A DNA stretch of 64,000 nucleotides, taken from Takashimella koratensis. Lineage: Eukaryota > Basidiomycota > Tremellomycetes > Trichosporonales > Tetragoniomycetaceae. The position numbers and the translations under genes were made by a program. Within the stretch, counting starts at the first letter, position 1; every line of letters starts with the position of its first letter. This document shows, one piece after another, positions 11,901 through 23,207 of the stretch. The notes beneath the pieces are model-generated. The model was given only the letters and a program-made list of their open reading frames with translations. It was not told the origin of the DNA and did no database searches. The DNA lies in contig BCKT01000001.1 of the NCBI GenBank assembly GCA_003116875.1, positions 1,793,486 through 1,857,485 on the forward strand. The letters are read 5' to 3'.

Positions 11901-14900
11901 TCTCAAAGATGTTAGGCTCACAATATCGTCAAAAAGTTTATCGAGATCTTGATCTCCCATTTTCGCAATGTCGGCAACTTCTCGTCGGGCAGCCGACCAG
12001 TCCATCAGCTCTCCTTCTGGGCGTCCGTAGGGAGAGTCTGAGCGCATCGGAGAGTTGGACTCCCCGGAGAGGTCGGTCAAACTTGTCGATGCCGGAAGTT
12101 TTGCTCTTTGAGCTCGCACCGCCTCAGGATCCTAAAATGATCAATATCGTGAGTCCTATCAAAGCTTACGTTGAATCGGAAAACGTGGAAATCGCCTGGC
12201 ATATCAGCAAGCGCTCAGTTGTTGACGCTCACCAAGAATGACACGAAAGTCGTTGAGAAGTTTCACGGGCTGGATCAAGTCAGCTGGTCCTGCAGAAGTT
12301 GCACCTACTGTTTGCGGATCAATCAACTTTCCATTGACCTATCCCCGTCAGCGAGATCTCCCAACGATGAGCTTACAAAGGATCGCGCGTCTGGTTTGCT
12401 TTGCACCGTGACGACACCGTCAGTGTTAACGAACAAGCAGTGCTCAGGAGCGATGTTCAATCCGGACAGTCTAATGTGGGCTGTAGGGCTATCGAGACTT
12501 CCTGTGACTGTCTCGCCCGGCTTGAGCTGATACACAAGGCACTAAAAAGGTCAATAGTTATCCCTCGCTCGACGAACCTCAGACATCAATGGATCTGCAA
12601 ACAGTGTAAGCAATTTAACAACCACCTGGCGCACGTACCTTCGTTCAAGTTGACAAGTGACGGGTGTTTTTGAGGGGCATGCACGCCGACGATCTGAGAC
12701 GTGAGTTATAATCCAGGAGGACATGCGCTTACGCTTTTGTTGATGGTGATGCCAAGCTCCTCGAGTGCTTGTTCCCGCTCCACATGAATCGCCTGTGTTT
12801 TAGCCATCTAAATTTCAGCAATGGCATCGAAATTCAACCCACTTTCTCCTCCCATGTCAAGTTGAGACTGTCCATCAATTTCTCGGAAGCTCTGATTTCG
12901 TCAGTCTTCGTTGTGAACTCCATGTGCTAAAACGAACTGTAGTTGATCTTGAAGCTCCAGTTCTAACGTGGCAAGGAAGAAAGGGAATCAGCGACTGACA
13001 GCACCGACGGTACGGAGATGAATCTTGCTCACTGGACACAGTTCGAATCTCTCCATCCTTGGTTTGGAAGGTGACCATCTGCTTCTCCGGAGGTACGCTC
13101 GGATCAAAACTCGCCTCGTCTGAACCTCCACCAATTACCCGGCTGCGCAGCACTATCCATCAGTCAGTGATCCGATAGGGCACGTACTTTCGAGTTCTTC
13201 CTTAAGCTCCCTGCAAGGTCAGCATGATGAGCCAGCTTGTGAACCCACCGAATGAGTTTGGCATTTGGATCCTCGTTGACGACTGCGTGCGTCTTGATGC
13301 GCTTTGCAGCATCTGCATATCGCAGAGTACTAGCAGTTTAGCAAAGGATTGAAAGCATCATCTCACCTCAATGTTTCTTCGTCTTCGGAGAGTTGATCAG
13401 CTCTAGCCTTAATTGGAATCGCTCACAGTCCGCAGGACTATATCGTAAGCGAACATATCAAACATTTGCACTCACGAAATTGCCGCTATCATGGCCGTTT
13501 TGGAGTTCCCACCCAAGCTCTCCTTCAACAACCATGTGAGCACGGAGTCTCGATAAGGAACAAAGTCTTCTTTCTTCTTCTTCCCTTTCGATGCTTCACT
13601 GCTTGACTGTGCAAGCGCCGCAATGACTTTGCCCAGCGTCGTGAGGGATTTGTTGATATTGGCTCCTTCCTTCAACCGAGTACCCTATCGCGGTCAGCTT
13701 CTTACTGATCTGTCACATACGGTCGCTCCTGTCGACGCCTGCCGTTCACTGCCTGCAAGATCGACGAGGGATATCTTGGAGACTTTCTCGCCGACCATGT
13801 TGGTAGCAGTATCGAGGTGTTTTTGGGTGAGCTGTTGAATCAGCGCCTTTCTTCGAGAACACCTTACGATCAACGTGAACACGGCATGTGACCTTGACGA
13901 CGTTTCATTCATGTTCGTAGAAGCGACCGTTCGTGCCTTGTGTTAGAGCCTGCTTGACAACCGTAATTTACCTTGTTGCCTTCGTCCATCAAGGTCATCA
14001 TCTGCGAGTAATTCTCCACCACTAAACGACTCAAGTCCTCCACATAAGGACCTAACGAAGGGTGCTCGCGGACTCGCAAATTACCCTTGTTCTTCGGATT
14101 GAGGAGGTCCCGTACTCTACCACGTCAGATCATGCCTAGGAAAGACTCACTTTTCATTGTATATCTCGATGTAGGAGACTTCGACTGAATAGGATACCTT
14201 TGGGTTCTGAGCAGCCCGTTCTTCGACACGCCGAAATAGTTCCAAAGTCGTGAGAGGGATGATGCCCTTGTCCTGTCCGTCTATAGGTGAGCTACCGCCT
14301 TTCTAGATTAACTTACATCCCATCATGGAGTCTATTCAAGTCAGCGATGTCTTCAGATCCTTTCGGTACTTACAACTCTTTCCGCTGTATGCAGAGACGG
14401 ACGTTAGCGGTCATGCAAAGCTTGAAGACTGCTTGACGTACCTTCCTGTTTGCCCATCTACGAGGGTGTCAGCGGAAGCATATAGGCGATCCACGATGGG
14501 CCAGCTACACTCACAAGCGAAAATACAAGTGTTGAAACCCTCAAAGCTGTGATCCAGTAGCTCCACACCAAGATCATCGTAAAGCGTTTGCTGAGAAGCG
14601 TATTGGGGCTCATCTCGTGGTCCCGCCGACCAGTACGATTTGTCTGGACAATGTTAGTAAAGTCAGAGCTATCTCCGGCAAAGAGAAGACCAATACCGAA
14701 TGAGAACACTTGAGGCTTCTTCTCGATTGCTCGTCCGCCCGGCTGCGCAGCTAGCTCTGGTGGTTCAAGGATCGTTTGATTGCCCTCCATGCGAATGAGC
14801 CCCTTGGCTCCCCGAGCCAGCTCTGGTCATTCAGCATAACATTGTACGGGTCAACCCACCTCTAGAGTTGAGCGGACGGCATCTTATGGTCAGCTTGTGA

Positions 14901-14953
14901 CTCTGGGGATATGAAACATACCTCACGACGACTTTGATGTTCCCTCCAGACAT
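8993..14953 (-). CDS. Kinesin-3 (KIF1/Unc-104 family) motor
   Basis: Plus-end-directed microtubule motor; fungal relatives carry early endosomes over long distances. The ATG at 14953 begins [11 protein letters not shown], followed after a 32-nt exon by CRPLNSRE. Motor motifs: P-loop GQTGSGKS (14374-14457, split over microexons), switch [12 protein letters not shown] (near 13890), switch [11 protein letters not shown] (near 13770), and the kinesin-3 sequence [23 protein letters not shown]. After the neck and coiled coils comes an FHA domain (about 12250-12550), a KIF1B-like and kinesin-associated region (11100-12100, then 9500-11090), and a C-terminal PH domain (8993 to about 9330) ending [14 protein letters not shown]. 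Final exons are 8993-9109 and an upstream exon starting at 9147, separated by a 37-nt intron. The gene has roughly two dozen exons, most in the motor; I estimate about 1,550 aa. The order motor-FHA-KIF1B-PH is diagnostic. Many internal junctions were not individually verified. Confidence 0.93.
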
Positions 14954-15253
14954 GATGCAGCGGTGAACTGGGACGGAACTGTCTTGACACCGAGCCGACG
15001 GCGGGATTGATGGAACGGACAGGACCCAAGGGAAGACTGTGCTGCGAGCGACCAAGCGAGTGTAGGATGCAGGTGTGAGTCGATGAGCTGGGAGCGCAGT
15101 GAGATGAAGGATGAGGAGGATGAGAATGGGATTGAATGTGAAACCGACCGGCGAGAGCGATCCATGCGTCCGAATTCATCCAAAGGAGCCCCTCGTTGCC
15201 GGTATTTCCGTACATCCGCAACCATCTACTCTACATCTACAGACCCGGGTCGA
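14954..15253. promoter_or_regulatory. Kinesin upstream region / thioesterase 3' end
   Basis: These 300 bp hold the kinesin promoter and 5' leader and the 3'UTR of the next minus-strand gene. The kinesin coding strand is CT-rich (TCCTCATCCTCAT-type blocks around 15100-15130). No gene was seen. Confidence 0.4.
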
Positions 15254-16160
15254 CTACAACTTGGCAGCCGAAACCCCCTCGGGCAGCTTTAGCTCAGACT
15301 CGCCGTCAGCAGAGAAGCGCACAGTCGGGACTGCGTGACCCATGTGCTTGGTGTGCGACCCAAACGCGACCAGCTGCTCTTTCTCGGTGTAGAATGAAAC
15401 GCGAGTAAACGCCATCGTCCGGCCTGAACTCTGTCAACTTCCGACAGCCAGCCCTTTTATCGAGGCTCAAAGCATGTCTATCATACTTTGATAACTTACC
15501 TAGCTTGGACACCTCCCCAATGGCTATCAACTTGTCACCCTCTTTGCCTCCCGGGCGAACAAACTCGCATGAAACATTCACAGATACGCCCGTTGGAGGG
15601 GGTATTCCCATTGTTGACAATGTGAGCGACGTCACCGTGTCGGTGAGCTAGGTGACGGGTCAGCTTCGTTCGCATCGACCGAGCTTACAGAAAGGAGCAC
15701 ACCTCCATGTATGGTCTGCAAAGGATCAGCCTAGTTCGTTCCCAGTAAGGCATAAAGCAGAAAGTCATTGGCACAAACCTTGTGATTGTTGAGGTGTCGC
15801 TTTTCCACCACCATGATCGTCTTCAGCTGACCTGGATGAGCATGGGTGAGTTGTAGCTAAGAGTAGATGAGCCAGCGAGCTTTTGTTTTGAACAGAGTCA
15901 GTTCATATGAACTCACGCCCGACAGAACATTCCCATCATGGCCTGAAACGAGGTTGCCAGGAGATGTCAGCATAGTTTAGTCTGTCGAGGTGGGAAGACA
16001 TTGAGTATATGCGCAGCACAGCACCATGGCGTACCTGCTTTGGATATGGTTGCCTTCCAGGCCTGCAATGTCGATATGCGTTGTCGTCAATATCAACGGG
16101 GGATGATAGCTCGTGGGGATGACGGCGTACCTTTTGAACAAAGCCGAGGCAAGCTGACAT
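15254..16160 (-). CDS. Hotdog-fold acyl-CoA thioesterase (ACOT13/PaaI-like)
   Basis: Likely hydrolyses acyl-CoA thioesters, as does mammalian ACOT13/THEM2, usually at or in mitochondria. Seven exons on the minus strand (16131-16160, 16035-16062, 15917-15942, 15779-15826, 15689-15715, 15500-15647, 15254-15423) give 158 aa in phase, the family's normal size. The hotdog signature is visible: HLNNHKTIHGGVLLSLTDT, with the HGG turn and the conserved Asp of the active site, then GVSVNVSCEFVRPG, GEVSKLGRTMAFTRV and the terminal GSHTKHMG. Five of the seven exons are under 50 nt. The acceptor of exon 4 is taken as GTCAG at 15827-15831 because the upstream CCAG would shift the frame. It shares a 689-bp divergent promoter with the Sec7-PH gene. 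Substrate range cannot be read from sequence. Confidence 0.87.
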
Positions 16161-16849
16161 TGTGGTTGAGCTGCTTCTGCCTGGGTCGCGGCCGAGCCAA
16201 GCCGTGTCTGCGAGTCTGTCCCAAGGGAGCGTGGATGTCGCAGCTGTTGAGGCGATGAGTGAGACGGCCGAGGACGGGTGGGACTTTGTCGCAGGCCGCA
16301 CGTGACGAGCAACCACCTCGGCGCTCCCCGACCCCGAGAAGCGCAGCCAACGGAATGCTAATCTGGCTGGGGAGATTGATTACAAATGGGATCAGGGTGA
16401 TTAGCCCTGCTGATTAGCCCCGGGGGCTAAGTTGTAATGGGACCTGGCTGTCTCACCCCAGCCGCGTCTGATTCATTCCACTCATCTTCATTTATTTTGG
16501 GCAGACACATCTCTCCATCCCTCATCCAGACCTCTATGCCCCGACCCACCTCGTCTCGGTACTCCTCTTTCTTCTCGTACGCTCGATAACTCCCGCAGTC
16601 GAGCCCCCCCTCTCTCTCAGGCCGCCCGTACTCCATCTCCCTCGCTCTTTTCCTCTTCACCGGCTCTCGCTTGTCTTACTCACCCGACCCGACTTGACTT
16701 TCACCCTCGTCGATAGAGCCTACTTCAAAGCTCCTCGCCGCTGTTACATCACATCACTTCTTTCTTTTTCATTCCCTCACCTATCCTCCTAATCTGAATT
16801 CACGCCCCTCGAACCATCGCCTCAGAGCTTGCTCTGACTTGTCGTCGCC
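16161..16849. promoter_or_regulatory. Divergent promoter, thioesterase / Sec7-PH gene
   Basis: These 689 bp lie between two divergent start codons. The right half (16640-16840) is a long pyrimidine-rich tract (TCTCGCTCTTTTCC, TTTCTTTTTC) typical of a transcription start zone of the plus-strand gene. Around 16398-16430 is a compact element with a direct repeat of TGATTAGCCC and a perfect palindrome, listed separately. Confidence 0.45.
16414..16430. repeat. Perfect 8+1+8 palindrome in divergent promoter
   Basis: TTAGCCCC, a single central G, then GGGGCTAA form a perfect inverted repeat. Its left arm is part of TGATTAGCCC, which also occurs once more just upstream (16398-16407 and 16411-16420). 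A symmetric element like this is what a dimeric transcription factor would bind; the factor is unknown. Confidence 0.6.
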
Positions 16850-19800
16850 ATGACGACAGATTCAACTCAACATACTCAACCTTCCGCTCCGCCAACACCT
16901 GAGAACAATGGCTCTCGACGTAGATCCTGGTTCGGACTTAGCTCTCCATCCGCGTCCACTTCGTCTCCTCGGAAAACGAGCATGCCAGAAGTTCAAATAG
17001 GAAACGATAACGGCGAAGAGGTGTTGGAGTTGAGCGAGGTTGGACAGTCGGTACGGCCGATGTACGACCCTACGCAAACTCCAAGACCAAGTTCAATCGC
17101 CAAGAGTGACACCGACGCAGCCCGGCCCGAGGCGGATGACTGGGGTATGAGTACGGCAAAGAAGCCGACAAAAAAGTCATCATCAAGCGAGATTTTTGCT
17201 CTTCGAGACTTGTCGACGGCTTCACGACTGACGCCCTCCGAGTCAACGCCAACCCAAGTGAGCAGATTGCTATCGGGTCCATGTGCGCCTGGCTGACGCT
17301 TGACAGACAAAAATGTTTCGGCGACCTTTTGGACGCACTGCAAGCGATCGAGACGTGTTCCCACCGGGCGCAGCGCTCGAGGAAAGCGATCCACAGCCTG
17401 GTTTGCACCCTGAACATAGACCACACCAAGGTCATTTTCGATCTCCTTCGAAACCGTTGCCTCCACTCCCCGATGTCGACCGCATCCCTCGTGAGATCGT
17501 GGTCACCCCGAGCAGTCCACGAAATCCGTCTCATCTCGTTGGTCAAAGCTTCGACGACATCGGGCTTGGCAAACCACCGTCCCCACTCAATAGTCAACCA
17601 CCCTCTTTGCCCGCGAAACAGTCCGTCTCATCCCCTTTACCTGCTCGTGCGCCAAGCCCTACGCCACGAGTGTCGTTTGGGTCGAATACCCCTCGCGGTC
17701 GCTCATCATCTCGAGACGGAGGTAGCAAGGCAGAAAAAGAGAAGCGCGCTCGTAGTCTGTCGGGGATGTTCATCCGGCCGGAAAATCCCCCGAGTCAACC
17801 GCGGGAGGATGATCCGTCCGCTGCGTCAGAAAACGAGCAAGGTCGTTCACAAGGCATGCTGGGCTGGTTGGGAGTTCGGAAAACTATCAAACGCCGCCCG
17901 TCAGACATCAAACTGAAGTCGAACGAGGTGAATCTCAATGCCCTCGACGACGCGATTCCAGGTTCTGTTGAACGTCGCCCGCAGTCGCTGGATACGAACA
18001 ACGCGCCAAACTCTTCACGCGAACTTTTGCCCACCCCGACTTCGTCTTTTGTTCTACCTCCCGTCGAGGCGTCTTCACCGCTCTGGATATCGCCTCAGGA
18101 CCGATACACAACTAGTCCAACAGCCGAGCTTGGCGAACCAGCCTACGCCTCTCCTGATCAGTGGAGTTCGCCAGCCCGTCCGTGGATCGACTCTACAGGA
18201 GAATCTCACCGATCCTCGGTGTCCTCGGTTTCCAGCCCATTAGAATCTTTACCGGAAGCGGCGATAGCACAACCTTCCCCTGGTCCCCCCGAGCCGTTGG
18301 ACATGGCCAAGGGGGCAACTCAAGAACGCCGCTTGAGATCTTGGTCAGATGCGCCAATCCTGGCACCACCGGCATACCGCACAGAGTCCCCGCCTTTACC
18401 TTCACCACCATTACGGCATACTCAGTCCCCTCTCATGCGAGCTTCGACCCCTCCACGACCATATCTGGCGAGTCGAAATAACTCTGGAAGTTCAGTGGTC
18501 ATGGAAAAAGTCCGAAACGTCTTTAGTAAGAACAGCCGAAGTAGAAGTAACAGCTTGCTTCGTTACGATGGCGACGTCGACGAGTTTGGGCTTCATCCCG
18601 AGCCTCCCTCCGCTCAGTCGACTCAAATGCGTACCTCGTCGTCGTCCTCATCTATCACTTCGCCCGTACTCCCACCAGTTCGCATCCGCCATGACACGAC
18701 ATCGCATGAAGACACACAATCTCCGCGGTCGTCGTACACAGCCTCAATCTCTTCCCGGGCCGCCGAATCCAGCAAACCTATTCCCGTGAATCAGCCCGCG
18801 GCTCGCAGAGCTAGAGCCTCGACAATTTCGTCAATGCACGGATCGGCCGCCCCACGACCTGCATCGCCCTCTTTGATGCCAGCTATGGGAACGCCTCCCC
18901 GCAATCGCCCAGGCTCGCTACGCCGCATGTCCAACGGCTTATTCAAAGCCGGAAGCTCGCCGAAAATGGGAGGCAGTCTGTTTCCTCTGCCTCCCCGCTC
19001 AAGCGGGTCGATATCTTCGTCTGGCGGTATGAGTCCGCGCGAGGATTCCATTTTCTCCAATTCTGGAATGAGCCCTCGGCCTAGCGTCGGCAGCCTACCT
19101 GGTGCGAACGGATCCATCAATACGACTCCATTACCAGACGAGACTCCCGAAGCTTGGGTGCAGCGTCTTTCCTCCATGAACAGACGGGAACTGGCTGGTA
19201 TTCTTGCAGCAAGGTGAGCCTTTTCCAGACAGACTCTGAACTGACTCTCAGCGGCGATCAATTTTACATCGAAGCGCTCAAAACCTACATGCAACGATTC
19301 GATTTCACGCACAGCTCTCTCGACATCTCTCTTCGTCGCCTTCTCATGCACATGTCTCTGCCTCGGGAAACGCAGCAGATCGACCGCGTGATTGAGGCAT
19401 TTGCAAAGAGATACGACGAGTGTGAACCTGGCCTTTTCCAGACAGATGGTGCGTCGGTATAGTCTGCGACCACTGACATGTTAGACAACTCTTATGTCTT
19501 GGCATTCTCGATGATGATGTTGCATACCGATGCTTTCAACCGAAACAACAAGAATAAGATGACCAAGGCGGACTATGTGCGAAACACTCGTTTGGACGGC
19601 GTTCCTCCCATCGTTCTAGAGGTGAGCTGGTCTATCATTCTGCGTATTGACCCGCTACCCAGTCATTTTTTGACAATATCACATTCACGCCATTCGTCTT
19701 CATCGAAGATGAGGGAGAGTTTAGACAACAAGAATTTGGAATTCCGGGAGCAGCCATGACGACCAGTACCATCAAGTCTACCAAAATCGATGTCTACGAC

Positions 19801-21720
19801 TTGATCGTGAAAGGACGCATCAGCGCTCTTCGAGTGGATGTTGAGCGCTGGATCCCGGCAGAAACCCCCTTCTCTTGTACGGGCACGCAAGTTGCACTCG
19901 AGTTGGATGGATACCACAAATCGTTCGCTCAAGCTCATACTCTGCAAATCACACCAAATCGCCCGCGACGCAAGTCGTCCGTGGCAGCCTTATCAAGAGA
20001 CAAGACGATCACTGGACGACCGACGACTTTGCGAATCACGAAGGTTGGAATTGTCAGCCGTAAAGGTAAGTCGGCGAACCTCTGGAAGATTTGCTGACCT
20101 GATCAGACGATAATCCTACCGCTGGGAAACGACCCGGGGTTCGCAAATGGAAGAGTTGGAGCGTGATCCTCACCGGGTCGCAATTGGTCTTCTTTAAGGA
20201 CACTACTTGGGCCCTGTCGCTGCTTGAACAGATCCGAAATGTCATAGATACCGACGATAAAGGTCAAAAAGTGCTTCCTCGCATGTCGACTTTTAAGCCA
20301 GACGAGGTCTTCTCTTTGCAAGGCTGTATTGCAGTGTTTGATCGTCATTACAACAAGGTTAGGATCAGACCAAGAAGATAGTGGCTGACGGCAGTACCCA
20401 AACACGTTCCGATTTGTCACTCCGCTCGGCCAACACTTCCTGATGCAGGCATCAGACGAGGCGGACATGAACCACTGGCTCGGTCTTATCAATTACGCGA
20501 GTACTTTCAAAACAGCAAATATACACATGCGTGCGGTTGGTATGGGAAGCGACCAGGCTGTGCTGGCGGGAGCCGCTGCCGCTGCAGCCCATCGAAGAGA
20601 GGTGGAGACTGGTGGTGGGAACAACACGACAAACGTGCCTCGGACGTCCATCTCCCAAATCGATGCCCCGAATGCTCAACCGCCTTCAAAGCTCTCATCA
20701 AAGCTGGATGTGGCTGGGACCGAAGACATCGCTCGTCACAGCAGCGAACAGCTCGAGGCCGTCTTTGGCGTCGTAAAAGCGGAATTGGCTGCAGGTCGTG
20801 GTGGCGCTACCAAGACTGCGGACGACATCAATCATGCTGAACGTGTTATTGGGGAGCCACCTGCCTCAAGGAGAGAAGTGGTGATGGTGAGCCATTCCAG
20901 GTTTGGACTACATTGCTAACAAGGAAAGTCTCAGCTGGATCTTTGGAAAACGGCCACCGCTGCTGCGGAGAAGCGGCTCTCGTCGAATCTCCGGATGGCA
21001 CGTAATCTGGCGATCCTCACCCCGTTTCAGAAAACGACCCGCGACCGAATCGAAGGCGCCCTGCCTCAAATCGCACGAGATATCCGAAACGACCGCATGC
21101 TTTTGGCCAAACTTCGAGTATGGTCTTCAATTCTTCAAGACGACTTTGAGTGGGAACAAAGGGATTGGGCTCGGCTTCGGCACGTCGCTCTGCAGGCGGC
21201 GGCGACGAGCTTGCGAAGTGCTAAAGGCGTCAAGGACGTGGAACGAAAAGTTAGCGGTGCCGAAAGCACTGTGCCCATTCCTCGCCTCGATCTTCCCATG
21301 TCGGAGAAGGAATGGGACGTTCATGAATCGCCGAACAAGGAACGTCCTGGCGCCCCGCGTCGATCTAGCGAAGGGTATGGACCAACCCCTTACCATTTCG
21401 AGCATTCTTCAACCTCGGACCTGGACGAATCATATGATCCACGTCGCCGGCCGTCGTCAGAGTACATGTCGGCCTCGTCGATGCTTTCGCCCGAGGACGA
21501 GATCGGTGAGACACAAGGACAATTAGAAGAGGATGAGGTGGTGCCAGAGGAAGCTATGTTGCCAAATCAGAGTGAAGCGGGTGTAGAAGAAGCAGAGGAG
21601 TGGCAAAACACCCGAGCTGCCAAGCGAGTATCGCTGGCGACGATACCGCCTGATGAGTTGCGGGAGTTGTCACACAAGATGACCTACCTAGACACGGTGG
21701 CTGATGATCAGGAGAAGTAG
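16850..21720 (+). CDS. Sec7-PH domain Arf/Arl guanine-nucleotide exchange factor
   Basis: Activates an Arf-family GTPase at a membrane, most like the fungal Syt1/Sec73 group, with EFA6 as the animal analogue. Eight exons (16850-17257, 17307-19213, 19252-19448, 19485-19621, 19663-20065, 20107-20357, 20395-20886, 20935-21720) give 1,526 aa in phase. Residues 1 to about 760 are Ser/Pro-rich and disordered. The Sec7 domain follows: ETPEAWVQRLSSMNRRELAG, SLDISLRRLLMHMSLPRETQQIDRV, then FSMMMLHTDAFNRNNKNKMT, which contains the conserved helix pair; the catalytic glutamate position should lie in the SLPRETQQIDR loop. A PH domain spans about 19980-20520 (VRKWKSWSVILTGSQLVFFKD to the MNHWLGLINYA helix). 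The C-terminus has a coiled coil and an acidic Ser-rich tail. Introns are 36-49 nt. Which Arf it acts on is not determinable here. Confidence 0.9.
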
Positions 21721-21721
21721 A

Positions 21722-21766
21722 TTGGGGTTGGGGTTGGGGTTGGGGTTGGGGTTGGGGTTGGGGTTG
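21722..21766 (+). repeat. (TTGGGG)7 telomere-like tandem repeat
   Basis: Seven uninterrupted copies of TTGGGG plus TTG begin one base after the stop codon of the Sec7-PH gene. The array lies in the presumed 3'UTR, on the transcribed sense strand, and could fold as a G-quadruplex in DNA or RNA. The unit resembles telomeric repeats (TTGGGG in ciliates, TTAGGG-type in fungi) but the location is internal. Confidence 0.95.
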
Positions 21767-22025
21767 TATGTATGTAGCATTATTACTTTGGGTACAACAG
21801 GTTTATATAGTTGTATCTTTAGCCTTGTCGCCGTTTACAGTCGCAGATGGCAAGTTCCATATCGCACTGTCTTCTTTGTACTGTCTTGAATGCAGCCAAG
21901 GCAGCGCAATGCACGATTTAAACACCCATCATCTCCTGATAACTGGATAACGTTTTTCCAGGTTTTGGATGGATTTGTTTGGTTTCCGATGTACTTCAAC
22001 GTTTGACTCGCAACCATCGCCGGGC

Positions 22026-23110
22026 ATGGCTTCCATCGCCTCGTCTGCCGACTTTCTCCTCGTCTTCCGCGATCTCAAAGCAGGTAAGCAATCCTTGGCT
22101 ACAGAACCCAAGCACTACCTACAGACTGATGCGGAACAGACATTCTCCACGACCTGGATAGCAGCACGACGTCACTACCGGCCGTCTCGCAAAAGCTTAC
22201 CAACCTCCGACGCGTATTGAGTGAAGTGCTGCCTTCTCTCCCGAGCTATGATCAAAGAAACTACGACTTGGCAAGTCACTCCAGCAGTTTTGTCTACTAG
22301 TAGCGCAGTCACTAATCCAGGCCAACAGCAAATCAAAGACATCGAGTCTCAACTAGCCAAGCGGAAAGCAACCCAACCCAAAACATCATCGCGCTTCGCT
22401 TTTTCCAAGTCATCGACCAGCTTTCCTGTATCGAGAGCCAAAGCACAAGAGCCATCAGATACTTTGCGACCTACAGCAAACAGCCTACCCGCATCGGATA
22501 CTTGTGTGGTGCAAGGTCGACACGGACAGTACGTTGACGTCGCATCCTTCTTGACCGATGGGCGAGACTCCCACGGCTTATCCTTGGCCGACCTATCAGA
22601 CTGCGTGATCAACCTGCAAACCGAGACCTCGATCGCCAGTGTCCATGTGCGCAACTTGCAAAAGTGCGTGCTCTTTGCTCCCAAGGTCACTGGGAGCGTT
22701 ATGTTGTCGGACGTGTCCGAGTCCCTCGTCATAATCAGCTGTCAACAGGTAAGCCGTCCATTAGGCGTTATGCGCTGATAGACCTCAGTTTCGAATGCAC
22801 TCGTCGACGGATACAGAGGTCTACATTGAGTCTGACTCGACGCCGGTCATCGAGGAATGCAAAGCGATCAAGTTCGGGCGTCACCTCATTGTGAGCCAGC
22901 GCTTGTCTACTCGAGGAGGCTGACTGGTGTCAGGCAACAACTCAGACATTAGTTGTGGATGACTTTGACTGGGTGCGCTCCGGTCCGTCACCACACTGGC
23001 AGGGCGTCTCCGAGCATAGAGCTGGGGAAGTCCGTTCCGTACTCGCTGAAGCGACTGGTGACGAGGCCGAGCCCAAGCTTCGAGAGCTTCTGCAATCGCG
23101 GTCGGGATAG
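22026..23110 (+). CDS. Tubulin-folding cofactor C (TBCC-domain protein)
   Basis: Tubulin cofactor C stimulates GTP hydrolysis by beta-tubulin in the cofactor complex and so releases native tubulin dimers. Exons 22026-22083, 22140-22274, 22321-22748, 22789-22890 and 22934-23110 give 299 aa in phase. The N-terminal half is a helical bundle followed by a linker (QQIKDIESQLAKRKA). The C-terminal half is a right-handed beta-helix of the C-CAP/TBCC type: GQYVDVASF, LSDCVINLQ, VHVRNLQKCVLFAPKVTGSVMLSDVSESLVIISCQQFRMHS, and TPVIEECKAIKFG, then DDFDWVRSGPSPHW. TBCC proteins normally carry a catalytic Arg in a QxRxH-like motif; QFRMHS at the exon 3/4 junction fits it. The last intron may alternatively end at 22945, which removes four residues. 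Confidence 0.9.
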
Positions 23111-23207
23111 ACATTCCATTTCATTCTCATTTTACAGCTATTTATACATGTATGCATCTATCGAATCCTATCTTCACCATTGACGATCCATTAGATCTTG
23201 AGGATGC

